Shown in pieces: positions 53,031 through 64,000 of a stretch of DNA of 64,000 nt. The stretch's first letter is position 1; each line of letters begins with the position of its first letter. The stretch is from Proteus alimentorum (GTDB lineage Bacteria; Pseudomonadota; Gammaproteobacteria; Enterobacterales; Enterobacteriaceae), in contig NZ_NBVR01000026.1 of assembly GCF_002607735.1 (NCBI RefSeq), forward strand, positions 124,001-188,000, in the 5' to 3' direction. Position numbers and translations under genes: made by a program. The notes under the pieces were generated by a model, which saw only the letters and a program-made list of their open reading frames with translations, was not told where the DNA came from and searched no databases.

Positions 53031-54395
53031 ATGGTTAGCGTCTTTGATATTTTTAAAATCGGTATCGGCCCTTCAAGCTCACACACTGTAGGCCCAATGA
53101 AAGCAGGTAAAGAATTCGTTGATTTACTTGCTGAAAAAAATCTTCTTTCTTCTGTTTCCCGCGTTATCGTTGATGTTTATGGCTCTTTATCTTTAACGGG
53201 TAAAGGTCACGCAACGGATATTGCTATTATTATGGGACTCGCAGGAAATTTACCTGATACAGTCGACATTGATTCTATCGCCCCATTTATTAAACAAGTG
53301 GAAACAACCGGCCGCTTAATGCTGGCAAATGGCATACAAGAAGTCGATTTTCCGGTTGAAGGCGGTATGAATTTTCATAAAACCAATCTACCCCTTCATG
53401 AAAATGGCATGACCATTACCGCTTATAACGGTGAACAGGTTTTATTGAAAAAAACCTATTATTCTATCGGTGGCGGTTTTATTGTTGATGAAGAGCATTT
53501 TGGTCAACCTGAAGAAAATGCCGTCCAAGTTCCTTATCCTTATCAATATGCGGCTGATTTACGTCGCCATTGCAAAGAAACAGGTCTTTCTTTATCAGCA
53601 TTAGTGATGCAAAACGAATTAGCATTACGTAGCAAAGAAGAAATTTCGGCTCATTTTGCGGCTGTTTGGGAAGTAATGAAGTCAGGTATTGAGCGCGGTG
53701 TAAATACCGAAGGCTTATTACCGGGGCCATTACGCGTACCTCGCCGTGCTTCTGCATTACGCCGTATGTTAGTCACAGAAGATAAAACGACAACAGATCC
53801 AATGACCGTTGTTGACTGGATTAATATGTTTGCTCTTGCCGTAAATGAAGAAAATGCGGCTGGTGGACGTGTTGTTACAGCCCCCACAAACGGTGCCTGT
53901 GGCATTATTCCAGCCGTATTGTCTTACTATGATAAGTTTATTCGTCCTGTAAATGAAAACTCTTACACTCGCTTTTTCTTAGTTGCGGGTGTTATTGGTT
54001 CACTTTACAAAATGAATGCATCTATTTCAGGTGCTGAAGTCGGTTGCCAAGGGGAAGTTGGTGTTGCTTGTTCAATGGCTGCAGGTGCATTAACTGAACT
54101 TTTAGGCGGTAGCCCAGAACAAGTATGTATTGCAGCGGAAATTGCAATGGAGCATAACTTAGGGCTTACCTGCGACCCAGTAGCAGGACAAGTACAAGTT
54201 CCGTGTATTGAACGTAATGCTATCGCAGCGGTACAAGCAGTAAACTCATCTCGTATGGCTTTACGTCGTGTCAGCGATCCTCGTATCTGTTTAGATAAAG
54301 TCATTGAAACAATGTATGAAACAGGTAAAGACATCAATGCTAAATATCGTGAAACCTCTCAAGGTGGATTAGCCATTAAAATTTCTTGTGACTAA
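53031..54395 (+). CDS. sdaB: L-serine ammonia-lyase (L-serine deaminase)
   Basis: Fe-S-dependent deamination of L-serine to pyruvate and ammonia. The 454-residue protein has SVFDIFKIGIGPSSSHTVGP at the N-terminus, the alpha-domain with APTNGACGIIPAVLSYYDKF, and the cluster cysteines in GAEVGCQGEVGVACSMAAGA and MEHNLGLTCDPVAGQVQVPC. Adjacent to sdaC, as E. coli sdaB, so I use that symbol; sequence alone does not separate it from SdaA. A GGGAGG ribosome-binding site precedes the ATG. Pyruvate produced can feed PflB. Confidence 0.96.
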   Translation: MVSVFDIFKIGIGPSSSHTVGPMKAGKEFVDLLAEKNLLSSVSRVIVDVYGSLSLTGKGHATDIAIIMGLAGNLPDTVDIDSIAPFIKQVETTGRLMLANGIQEVDFPVEGGMNFHKTNLPLHENGMTITAYNGEQVLLKKTYYSIGGGFIVDEEHFGQPEENAVQVPYPYQYAADLRRHCKETGLSLSALVMQNELALRSKEEISAHFAAVWEVMKSGIERGVNTEGLLPGPLRVPRRASALRRMLVTEDKTTTDPMTVVDWINMFALAVNEENAAGGRVVTAPTNGACGIIPAVLSYYDKFIRPVNENSYTRFFLVAGVIGSLYKMNASISGAEVGCQGEVGVACSMAAGALTELLGGSPEQVCIAAEIAMEHNLGLTCDPVAGQVQVPCIERNAIAAVQAVNSSRMALRRVSDPRICLDKVIETMYETGKDINAKYRETSQGGLAIKISCD

Positions 54396-54759
54396 ACCTG
54401 AGCGTTTTAAACATAGATATTTATAATAGATAAGGCGCTGATATCAGCGCCTTTTTTGTTTATTCACATCTATCTTGATGCTCTTCTTTTTTAATATCCT
54501 CTTTTTTGTATGAGATTAAATTGTCATCCTTAGCTAAAATACGTTTTTTCAAAAAAGCAAAACATCACTCAATAGAGATAATTTAAAGAAAAAATAGGAG
54601 CTAATAACAAAAATTATTTAAATGACGTGACGATAAGCGCGTTATCTAAAGTAAATAACTACAAATTAATCAATCTATTGGCCATATTTAGATTATTGTC
54701 TAAAGTTGATAAGTAAAGATCACTAGAGACATCATCTGCGGGATAAAAAGAGAATTAAA
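54396..54759. other. Intergenic region sdaB-fhs (364 bp)
   Basis: The first 60 bp contain the sdaB terminator; the remainder is A+T-rich with no recognised RNA, operator or repeated element. A separate promoter for fhs is expected but not clear. Confidence 0.5.
54432..54457 (+). terminator. Rho-independent terminator after sdaB
   Basis: AAGGCGCTGATATCAGCGCCTT is a palindrome at 54432-54453 followed by T-rich sequence; the usable stem is GGCGCTG with CAGCGCC around ATAT. Confidence 0.92.
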
Positions 54760-56430
54760 ATGAAATCAGATATTCAAATCTCCCAAGAAGCACACCTCTT
54801 ACCTATTCAGGACATTGCTAAAAATTTAAATATTGATCAAGACGATATCGAGTTTTATGGCAAGTATAAAGCTAAATTTAGCCACAGCATTTGGTCAAAA
54901 ATTGCGACAAAAAAGCCCGGAAAATTAGTTTTAGTTACAGCAATTAACCCAACACCTGCTGGTGAAGGTAAAACAACCGTCACTGTGGGATTAGGGCAAG
55001 CACTTAATCATATTGGAAAAAATACCATTATTGCATTGAGAGAACCCTCTTTAGGCCCTTGCTTTGGCATTAAAGGTGGTGCGACGGGAGGTGGTTATTC
55101 ACAAGTCGTTCCAATGGAAGATCTTAACCTTCATTTTACTGGCGATTTTCATGCAATTACCTCCGCCAATAACTTACTTGCGGCCATGCTCGATAATTCC
55201 ATTTATCAAGGTAATCCTTTAAATATCGATCCTAAGAAAATCGTGTTTAAACGTTGTATGGATATGAACGATCGTGCTTTGCGTAATATTGTTGTGGGAT
55301 TAGGGGGAGAAAAAGACGGTATCACAAGAGAAGATAACTTTGTTATTACTGTTGCTTCTGAAATTATGTCTATCCTTTGTTTAGCAGTGGATATTGATGA
55401 TTTAAAACAACGACTTTCTCGCATTATTGTTGCTTATTCTTATCATGGTGATCCTGTTACCGCAAACGATCTACATGCAGTCGGAGCAATGGCGAGTTTA
55501 TTAAAAGATGCCATTAATCCTAATTTAGTCCAAACTCTCGAAAATACCCCAGCCATTATTCATGGAGGCCCTTTTGCTAATATTGCTCATGGATGTAATA
55601 GCGTAAGGGCGACAAAACTTGCTCTTCAACTTGCGGATATTACTGTGACAGAAGCGGGTTTTGGTGCTGATTTAGGCGCTGAAAAATTCTTTGATATAAA
55701 ATGCCGGATCAGTGGATTACGCCCTGATTGTGCCGTTATTGTTGTCACCACTAAAGCGCTAAAATATAACGGTGGTTTAGGCAAAGGCGAATGGAATAAT
55801 GAAGATTTAGTGGCCCTAGAAAAAGGCATTGTAAATCTTGAAAAACACATTGAAAATCTTAAAAAATATGGCTTACCCGTCATTGTCTCTCTTAATGCTT
55901 ATGTCACTGATAGTATTGCAGAGCACCAGTTTATCGAACAATTTTGCCAAGACAGAGGTTGTCGCTTCGCAATGACCAAAGTGTGGGAAAAAGGCGGCGA
56001 AGGTGGTATTGAATTAGCTAAGCAAGTGATTGATACGCTTGAAAATGAACAGGGCCAATTTCAATTAATTTATCCTGATGATGCCTCACTGAGCCAAAAA
56101 ATCGATATTGTTGCCAAAGAAATTTATGGCGCAGAGGGTGTGACTTATAGCCAACACGCTCGTAACATGTTGGAAAAGATAGAAAGTATGGGCTTTGCTC
56201 ATTTCCCGGTTTGCATGGCAAAAACGCAATATTCACTCTCAGATGATCCCACATTATTAGGCCGCCCGACTGGCTTTACAATCAATGTTCGTGAAGTGTA
56301 TGTTTCTGCTGGCGCTGGCTTTGTTGTCGCCTTAACAGGCGCTATCACAACAATGCCTGGATTACCCAAAACACCTGCTGCTATCGCTGTTCATGTTGAT
56401 AATCAAGGTAAAATCGATGGGCTTATTTAA
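54760..56430 (+). CDS. fhs: Formate-tetrahydrofolate ligase
   Basis: ATP-dependent ligation of formate to tetrahydrofolate, giving 10-formyl-THF. The 556-residue protein has the P-loop [15 protein letters not shown] (63-77), the conserved [39 protein letters not shown], and [21 protein letters not shown]-terminal [20 protein letters not shown] also matches the family. E. coli K-12 lacks this enzyme. It follows sdaB and lies on the same chromosome as pfl, which makes formate. No folD or other folate gene is adjacent. A weak AAAGAGAA ribosome-binding stretch precedes the ATG. Confidence 0.96.
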   Translation: MKSDIQISQEAHLLPIQDIAKNLNIDQDDIEFYGKYKAKFSHSIWSKIATKKPGKLVLVTAINPTPAGEGKTTVTVGLGQALNHIGKNTIIALREPSLGPCFGIKGGATGGGYSQVVPMEDLNLHFTGDFHAITSANNLLAAMLDNSIYQGNPLNIDPKKIVFKRCMDMNDRALRNIVVGLGGEKDGITREDNFVITVASEIMSILCLAVDIDDLKQRLSRIIVAYSYHGDPVTANDLHAVGAMASLLKDAINPNLVQTLENTPAIIHGGPFANIAHGCNSVRATKLALQLADITVTEAGFGADLGAEKFFDIKCRISGLRPDCAVIVVTTKALKYNGGLGKGEWNNEDLVALEKGIVNLEKHIENLKKYGLPVIVSLNAYVTDSIAEHQFIEQFCQDRGCRFAMTKVWEKGGEGGIELAKQVIDTLENEQGQFQLIYPDDASLSQKIDIVAKEIYGAEGVTYSQHARNMLEKIESMGFAHFPVCMAKTQYSLSDDPTLLGRPTGFTINVREVYVSAGAGFVVALTGAITTMPGLPKTPAAIAVHVDNQGKIDGLI

Positions 56431-56470
56431 GTTCTAAAATAGGATATCACTCTATTTTATTGAGTATAAA

Positions 56471-56500
56471 AAATCCGTAATCGTTAAACAATTACGGATT
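56471..56500. terminator. Bidirectional terminator between fhs and dacC
   Basis: AATCCGTAAT (56472-56481) pairs with ATTACGGATT (56491-56500), flanked by A on the left and T-rich sequence on the right. It lies in the convergent gap of fhs and dacC. Confidence 0.8.
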
Positions 56501-56579
56501 ATTTATATAAAGATAACGGCTAGTCTTTCTTTTTGGGTGAAAAACTCAGTAACGCTTTGATAGCTCCATTATTGGTAAA

Positions 56580-57782
56580 TTAACCAAAAATAGCATTAAA
56601 CCAACCGGATACTGTTTTAACAACAAAATCCCAAATACGACTAAAGAAACCGCCTTCCTCAACCGCTTCTTTTACGACTAATGGGCGTTGTTCAATCACT
56701 TCATCATTTAATAAAAAGTTAACTGTACCTACAACCTGATTTTGAGTTAATGGCGCTTCTAATACAGGATTGGTTAAAGTAAAAGAGGCTTTCAGATTTT
56801 TCAATTCACCTTTAGGAATGGTAATTGAGGCATCATTAGCAACCCCTAATGCAACTTCGCCTTTATCACCGTACCACACTTTTTGCGTTGTCAGTGGTGT
56901 ACCTGCCTTTACGGGTGTTACCGTTTCAAAAAAGCGGAAACCCCAACCTAATAATTTTTCACTTTCAGCAAAACGCACTTTATCTGATGGTGTTCCTAAA
57001 ACAACAGCAATCAAACGCATATCACCTTCAGTTGCCGACGAAACAAGATTGTACCCTGCGCCATTAGTGTGGCCTGTTTTCACACCATCGACATTCATAT
57101 TTTTATTCCACAATAAACGGTTGCGGTTTGGCTGACGAATATTGTTGAATGTAAATTCTTTTTCTTTATGAATTTCATACTCTGAAGGAACATCGCGGAT
57201 CATGGCAGCGGTGAGTAAAGCCATATCTTGTGCGGTTGTATATTGCCCATCAGAATCTAACCCATGGACTGTTTTAAAGTGCGTATTTTTTAAACCCAGA
57301 TTGTTAGCATAGGAGTTCATTAAATCAACAAAGGTTTCCTGACTACCCGCAACATGTTCTGCTAATGCAATACTGGCATCATTACCAGATTGAATAACCA
57401 TACCGCGATTTAAATCAATCACTTTGACCTGATCACCCGGTTTCAAGAACATCAATGATGATCCCTTTAATACCGGATTTCCCGTTGCCCATGCATTACG
57501 CCCTACAATCACCATATCGTCAGGTGACATACGACCTTCTTTGATAGCTTGTCCAACAACATAGCTACTCATGATTTTTGTAAGACTGGCGGGATCTAAA
57601 CGCTCATCAAGTTTTTCTGATGCCAGAATTTTTCCGCTGTTGTAATCCATTAATACATAAGATTTTGCCTCTATTTGAGGAGGTACCGGATTATTTACTG
57701 CAAATGAAGGACTAGAAATAATTAGCAGTAAACCCATTCCCGCGGTAACCTTACCCAGAACAGATGGAATATTTTTTTTCAT
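56580..57782 (-). CDS. dacC: D-alanyl-D-alanine carboxypeptidase (PBP6-like)
   Basis: Low-molecular-weight penicillin-binding protein that trims the terminal D-Ala of peptidoglycan stem peptides. The 400-residue precursor has a signal peptide (to about 28, SPSFA), the active-site SLTK (Ser66-Lys69), SGN (132-134) and KTG (235-237), a C-terminal beta domain and an amphipathic membrane anchor ([20 protein letters not shown]). The sequence is closer to PBP6 (DacC) than to PBP5, and the nearby gstB supports this. Confidence 0.94.
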   Translation of the reverse strand: MKKNIPSVLGKVTAGMGLLLIISSPSFAVNNPVPPQIEAKSYVLMDYNSGKILASEKLDERLDPASLTKIMSSYVVGQAIKEGRMSPDDMVIVGRNAWATGNPVLKGSSLMFLKPGDQVKVIDLNRGMVIQSGNDASIALAEHVAGSQETFVDLMNSYANNLGLKNTHFKTVHGLDSDGQYTTAQDMALLTAAMIRDVPSEYEIHKEKEFTFNNIRQPNRNRLLWNKNMNVDGVKTGHTNGAGYNLVSSATEGDMRLIAVVLGTPSDKVRFAESEKLLGWGFRFFETVTPVKAGTPLTTQKVWYGDKGEVALGVANDASITIPKGELKNLKASFTLTNPVLEAPLTQNQVVGTVNFLLNDEVIEQRPLVVKEAVEEGGFFSRIWDFVVKTVSGWFNAIFG

Positions 57783-57939
57783 TACCGATCACCCTTTTAT
57801 ATCAATTTGTTAAAGCTTTCCTACTATATGGCTTTCTGGAATAAGACGCCAACATTGATATATAGAGATTTATCTTATATTCATATTTAGCGCCCTATAG
57901 AGGGAAATTTTATTACTTATCGTGGTTTAGGAGACCTTT

Positions 57940-58560
57940 ATGTTAAAAGTCTGGGGTAGAAAAAACTCATCTAACGTTAAAAAAGTTCTTTGGTGCTTAA
58001 AGGAATTAAATGTTCCTTATGAACAAATCGATGTTGGCGGTCCTTTTGGTGGACTCAATGAAGCAAATTATTTAGCGATGAATCCCAATGCTTCTATTCC
58101 AACCTTACAAGATGATGACTTCGCTTTATGGGAGTCTAATACCATTATTCGTTATTTATGTGCAAAATATGCAAATAACACACTCTATCCTGTTGATCCT
58201 AAACAACGAGCTAATATAGAAAAATGGATGGATTGGTCAAATGGCAGCCTATTTGCTCCCATTCAACAAATGATGATCATGATTGTTCGCACACCTAAAG
58301 AGCAACAAAACCCTGAGATTGTTAACACGTTGAAAGAGAAGCTTAATAAATTAATGAAAATCGCTGACGATCAACTTGCAAAAACAACTTATTTTGCAGG
58401 AGATGCATTCTCTCTTGCCGATATGGCGATCGCACCATTGGTCTACCCGTGGCTCGAAGTTTGCAAAGATAGACCTCACTTCCCTCACATTGAGCGTTGG
58501 TTTGCGCAATTAAGTGAAAGACCTATTTTCCGTGATATCGTGTTACTGCCTGTAAATTAA
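57940..58560 (+). CDS. gstB: Glutathione S-transferase family protein (GstB-like)
   Basis: A 206-residue GST. The thioredoxin-fold N-terminus (MLKVWGRKNSSNVKKVLWCL; glutathione-binding NPNASIPTL and WESNTIIRYLCAKYA) is followed by an all-helical C-terminal domain with FAGDAFSLADMAIAPLVYPW. It resembles E. coli GstB (YliJ), whose gene is also next to dacC, an enzyme reported to act on bromoacetate. A TTAGGAGACC ribosome-binding site precedes the ATG. The native substrate is unknown. Confidence 0.9.
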   Translation: MLKVWGRKNSSNVKKVLWCLKELNVPYEQIDVGGPFGGLNEANYLAMNPNASIPTLQDDDFALWESNTIIRYLCAKYANNTLYPVDPKQRANIEKWMDWSNGSLFAPIQQMMIMIVRTPKEQQNPEIVNTLKEKLNKLMKIADDQLAKTTYFAGDAFSLADMAIAPLVYPWLEVCKDRPHFPHIERWFAQLSERPIFRDIVLLPVN

Positions 58561-58561
58561 G

Positions 58562-59383
58562 TTAATTCATTGGCATTTTGTCGGGATCTGGATAATGGTA
58601 ATGAAATCCAAGATCTCGACAGATCTCCTGACCATCAATTTCTCGTATTAAAGGCTTATCTTCCTCGGCAAATTCAGGCGGAATAAGATCGAGTTGATTA
58701 GACACTCTTGAGTAAAAATCTTTCTTTTTAGGGTGAATTGGGGCACATAAATTATATAAATGGCCACCTTCATGCTGCGCAAGAAGTTGTTCGACAGCAA
58801 AAATCACATCGTCTAAATGGACTAAGTTAACGCATTGATGAGCGCCTTTTACTTGTTTCTTCCCTGATAAAAAACGTCCTGCATGACGACCCGGTCCGAC
58901 TAATCCAGCTAATCGAAGAATATCAACCGTAGTCAACGGTAAACGATGTAGCCAGTTTTCAACTTCTGCTAACATTTTTGCTGATTGTGTTTCTGGTCGA
59001 ATATCCATTTCTTCTGTGATATTACCTGTCTGATTGCCATATACAGAAGTAGAGCTAATGTAAATGATTCTCGTAACATGGCGAGACATTGCACTATCCA
59101 CCAGCGTCTGAATGGCTTCAACATAATCATAACCTCCACCAGCAGCACTGGGTGGTAATGTGATAATGAGGACGTCAGTTTCCATTAAGTAATCAAAATC
59201 ATCTCTATCGCATTCAATTGCGGGTGTTAAATTCACTAAACAGCAGTCAACACCACTCATTCTTGCTGCTTCTACGCCATCTTCGGTGGTTTTAGTCCCT
59301 TTAACTTGGTAGCCTGCATCACGCAACGCAGCGGCAAGTGGTAAACCTAACCAACCTAATCCTACGATGGTTATTCGTTTCAT
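58562..59383 (-). CDS. yeeZ: NAD(P)-binding epimerase/dehydratase-like protein YeeZ
   Basis: A 273-residue Rossmann-fold protein (ITIVGLGWLGLPLAAALRDA at the N-terminus) of the extended SDR/NmrA-like group, with RIIYISSTSVYGNQTGN containing the active-site Ser/Tyr, ILRLAGLVGPGRHAGRFLSG and VNLVHLDDVIFAVEQLL. It matches E. coli YeeZ and, as there, precedes the his operon in divergent orientation. It ends two bases from the gstB stop. The reaction is unknown. Confidence 0.88.
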   Translation of the reverse strand: MKRITIVGLGWLGLPLAAALRDAGYQVKGTKTTEDGVEAARMSGVDCCLVNLTPAIECDRDDFDYLMETDVLIITLPPSAAGGGYDYVEAIQTLVDSAMSRHVTRIIYISSTSVYGNQTGNITEEMDIRPETQSAKMLAEVENWLHRLPLTTVDILRLAGLVGPGRHAGRFLSGKKQVKGAHQCVNLVHLDDVIFAVEQLLAQHEGGHLYNLCAPIHPKKKDFYSRVSNQLDLIPPEFAEEDKPLIREIDGQEICRDLGFHYHYPDPDKMPMN

Positions 59384-59717
59384 TTTGCTCCCCTACTTAA
59401 ATGGCTTAGTCAAAGTATGCTATAAAATTTTAGTTTCGCCATTACTTATAAATACTACTTATATTTCGTGAACGTTTAGCATCTCCCTATATACTCGCCT
59501 ACTTGTGCCATTAAGTAAATAAGAGAAATATTAAAATCACATTAAAAACAAAAGGTTATAAAATAATTAAATTATTATTAAAAAATAGGTTGCTTTATGC
59601 TTTGTAAATCATGTAGGTTGAAAGGCAGACAAATTCTAAATGCAGGTTACTAAATACTGGTTAACAGTAACAGGCATTACTAAATAACAAATAGTGTTAT
59701 TAGCTAGGAAAATAATT
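59384..59717. other. Divergent yeeZ-hisL intergenic region (334 bp)
   Basis: A+T-rich. The his promoter is at 59590-59619; the part proximal to yeeZ shows no clear feature. Confidence 0.6.
59590..59619 (+). promoter_or_regulatory. His operon promoter
   Basis: TTGCTT (-35, 59590-59595), an 18-bp spacer and TAGGTT (-10, 59614-59619) correspond closely to the E. coli hisG promoter hexamers. Transcription would start near 59626, giving a leader of about 90 bases before hisL. Confidence 0.8.
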
Positions 59718-59765
59718 ATGTATAGCATTCAACTAAACCACCATCATCACCATCACCCTGACTAG
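59718..59765 (+). CDS. hisL: His operon leader peptide
   Basis: ATG at 59718 opens a 15-residue peptide MYSIQLNHHHHHHPD with six consecutive histidines; E. coli has seven. Ribosome stalling at these codons when charged tRNA-His is scarce favours the antiterminator. AGGAAAAT lies just upstream. The gene is too short for ordinary ORF calling but is certain from its context. Confidence 0.97.
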   Translation: MYSIQLNHHHHHHPD

Positions 59766-59782
59766 TCTTTCAGGCGATGAGT

Positions 59783-59871
59783 GCTGGAAGACGTTTAAGA
59801 AACGCTTCCGGTGGTCTGAATGCAGACAAACAATAAAAACCCCGGAAGGCAACTTCCGGGGTTTTTTTATA
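59783..59871 (+). promoter_or_regulatory. His attenuator (alternative hairpins and terminator)
   Basis: Downstream of hisL, GGAAGACGTTT pairs with AAACGCTTCC (59787-59810) as a candidate pause or antiterminator hairpin. The CCCCGGAAG/CTTCCGGGG hairpin (59840-59861) with T7 is the terminator. The GGAAG and CTTCC blocks are repeated in both, which allows mutually exclusive pairing. Confidence 0.88.
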
Positions 59872-59915
59872 GCTAATTTTCATCACAAAAATATGGACAA
59901 TGATAGGGTAATATT

Positions 59916-60815
59916 ATGTTAGATAAAGCAAGATTAAGGATCGCAATGCAAAAGTCGGGACGTTTAAGCGATGATTCTCGTGCTCTTTTAGCTCGCTGTG
60001 GGATCAAAATCAACTTAAATCAACAACGCCTGATTGCTTACGCTGAAAATATGCCAATCGATATTTTGCGTGTGAGAGACGACGATATTCCGGGATTGGT
60101 AATGGATGGTGTTGTAGATTTAGGGATCATCGGTGAAAACGTTTTAGAAGAAGAGTTATTAAAGCGTCGCTCACAAGGTGAAAATCCAAGTTATCTGACA
60201 CTACGTCGCCTTGATTTCGGTGGCTGTCGTTTATCTCTAGCAACCCCTGTTGATTTCGATTATCAAGGTGCGGAATGCTTAAATAATACGCGTATCGCAA
60301 CCTCCTATCCAAATCTCCTCAAACGCTATTTAGACCAAAAAGGCATCAAGTTTAAATCCTGTTTATTAAATGGCTCTGTTGAAGTCGCCCCTCGTGCGGG
60401 TCTTGCTGACTCTATCTGCGACTTAGTTTCTACTGGCGCAACATTAGAAGCCAACGGTTTAAAAGAAGTTGAAGTGATTTATCGCTCAAAAGCCTGTTTG
60501 ATCCAACGCGACGGTGAAATGGAAGCCGATAAACAAGCCCTGATCGACCGCTTACTAACACGTATTCAAGGCGTTATTCAAGCTCGAGAATCCAAATACA
60601 TTATGTTACACGCCCCCAGTGAGTGTCTTGAAGATGTCATTGCATTACTTCCGGGAGCTGAAAGACCGACTATTTTACCTCTGGCAGGTGACCAAAATCG
60701 CGTTGCAATGCACATGGTAAGTAGCGAAACCCTATTCTGGGAAACAATGGAAAAGCTTAAAGCATTAGGTGCAAGTTCAATTCTTGTTTTACCAATTGAA
60801 AAAATGATGGAATAA
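59916..60815 (+). CDS. hisG: ATP phosphoribosyltransferase
   Basis: First committed step of histidine synthesis, feedback-inhibited by histidine. The 299-residue long-form protein begins [20 protein letters not shown] and has [17 protein letters not shown], the PRPP-binding [18 protein letters not shown], and a C-terminal regulatory ACT-like domain (about 225-299). Length equals the E. coli enzyme. It is the first structural gene after the attenuator and ends seven bases before hisD. Confidence 0.98.
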   Translation: MLDKARLRIAMQKSGRLSDDSRALLARCGIKINLNQQRLIAYAENMPIDILRVRDDDIPGLVMDGVVDLGIIGENVLEEELLKRRSQGENPSYLTLRRLDFGGCRLSLATPVDFDYQGAECLNNTRIATSYPNLLKRYLDQKGIKFKSCLLNGSVEVAPRAGLADSICDLVSTGATLEANGLKEVEVIYRSKACLIQRDGEMEADKQALIDRLLTRIQGVIQARESKYIMLHAPSECLEDVIALLPGAERPTILPLAGDQNRVAMHMVSSETLFWETMEKLKALGASSILVLPIEKMME

Positions 60816-60821
60816 GGTGAA

Positions 60822-63223
<2,402 letters not shown>

Positions 63224-63272
63224 AACATTAAAAATAATAACAACAAAAAATCGCAACTGAGGAACCTCAACC

Positions 63273-64000
63273 ATGAGCCAAAAAATTCTTTTTATCGACC
63301 GTGATGGTACTTTAATCACTGAGCCCCCCACGGATTACCAAGTTGATAGACTTGATAAGCTTGCTTTTGAAAATGGCGTGATCCCCGCACTGACTGCGCT
63401 GCAACAAGCAGGCTATAAACTCATTATGATCACGAATCAGGATGGATTAGGTACAGAAAGTTTTCCTCAAACAGATTTCGATCCTCCTCATAATTTAATG
63501 ATGCAAGTTTTCTCATCTCAAGGGATCACATTTGATGATGTTTTAATTTGTCCTCATAAGCCTGAAGACAACTGCCCTTGTCGCAAACCAGAAACAGGGC
63601 TTGTCACCCAATATTTAGTTGATGGTGCACTAGATAAAAATAACAGCTATGTCATTGGCGATAGGCAAACTGATATTCAATTAGCTGAAAATATGGGTAT
63701 CAAAGGCATACTTTATAATATTGGTGAGCTAAATTGGGCAGCTATTACAGAGCAACTGACTAAAAAAGATCGCTATGCCCACGTTGAGCGAAAAACAAAA
63801 GAAACACAAATCGCGATCGATGTTTGGCTTGATCGTGAAGGCAATAGCCAAATCAGCACAGGTGTCGGTTTCTTTGATCACATGCTTGATCAAATTGCCA
63901 CACACGGTGGCTTTCGTATGAATATCAATGTAAAAGGTGATTTAGTTATTGATGATCACCACACGGTGGAAGACACCGGCCTTGCTTTGGGGGAAGCATT
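63273..64000 (+). CDS. hisB: Imidazoleglycerol-phosphate dehydratase/histidinol-phosphatase, 3' part missing
   Basis: Bifunctional histidine enzyme. From the ATG at 63273 ([20 protein letters not shown]) about 242 codons are present. The N-terminal HAD phosphatase domain shows the nucleophile motif DRDGT and the Zn-binding [15 protein letters not shown]. The dehydratase domain begins near residue 168 with [18 protein letters not shown] and the metal ligands in [16 protein letters not shown]. The remaining about 110 residues lie beyond the right edge. It is 49 bp after hisC, in the normal hisGDCB order. Confidence 0.97.
   Translation, partial: MSQKILFIDRDGTLITEPPTDYQVDRLDKLAFENGVIPALTALQQAGYKLIMITNQDGLGTESFPQTDFDPPHNLMMQVFSSQGITFDDVLICPHKPEDNCPCRKPETGLVTQYLVDGALDKNNSYVIGDRQTDIQLAENMGIKGILYNIGELNWAAITEQLTKKDRYAHVERKTKETQIAIDVWLDREGNSQISTGVGFFDHMLDQIATHGGFRMNINVKGDLVIDDHHTVEDTGLALGEA

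Noticed and set aside
59739-59756. Hexahistidine run suggestive of an engineered tag
   Set aside because: It is the natural his leader peptide, in frame with hisL and followed by the attenuator.

Overview
The window is a chromosomal segment of an enterobacterium of the order Enterobacterales. The base composition is A+T-rich, and the proteins are close to but distinct from their Escherichia coli counterparts. Gene content and order (a serC/aroA, focA-pflBA, serS-rarA-lolA-ftsK-lrp-trxB-cydDC-aat-infA-clpAS-cspD core with an added formate-tetrahydrofolate ligase) point to Morganellaceae, most likely the genus Proteus. This is an inference from remembered sequences; no database search was run.

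Layout. 1-1831: the 5' part of aroA and serC (minus strand). 1968-5831: an accessory block with an MFS transporter, an orphan two-partner-secretion (TPS) domain exoprotein and periplasmic asparaginase II. 6060-12528: ycaO and the anaerobic formate module focA-pflB-pflA with a good FNR-type promoter. 12828-16661: a BPSS1780-like membrane protein and a metNIQ methionine importer preceded by four tandem MetJ-like boxes. 16912-24711: serS, rarA, lolA, ftsK and lrp, all on the minus strand. 25256-31132: trxB, cydDC, aat and infA. 31256-39397: clpAS, cspD, the macAB efflux operon and ybjD. 39740-45146: lysO, ybjT and the arginine importer artPIQM behind an ArgR-type operator. 45262-50681: a Bcr/CflA-type transporter, rlmC, ybjN, ybjC, grxA, the sRNA RybB with its sigma-E promoter, yjbQ and a PAP2 phosphatase. 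51592-56430: serine uptake and deamination (sdaC-sdaB) and then fhs. 56580-59383: dacC, gstB and yeeZ. 59590-64000: the histidine operon with promoter, leader peptide and attenuator, then hisG, hisD, hisC and the 5' part of hisB.

Functional links. Pyruvate made by serine deamination (SdaB) can feed PflB, whose formate leaves through FocA or can be captured on tetrahydrofolate by Fhs. The amino-acid importers carry recognisable operators for MetJ and ArgR, and the his operon is attenuated. CydDC, TrxB and GrxA cover thiol and cytochrome-bd biogenesis; LolA, DacC, the PAP2 phosphatase, MacAB and RybB are envelope functions.

I saw no prophage, intact insertion sequence, CRISPR array, rRNA or tRNA gene. 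The least explained items are the orphan TPS-domain protein (3558-4697), a tandem array of TGACA-N4-TGTCA palindromes between ycaO and focA (7939-7986), an attenuator-like hairpin in front of ybjN where nfsA and rimK would be expected, and a terminator after artM that resembles one end of an IS3-family element.
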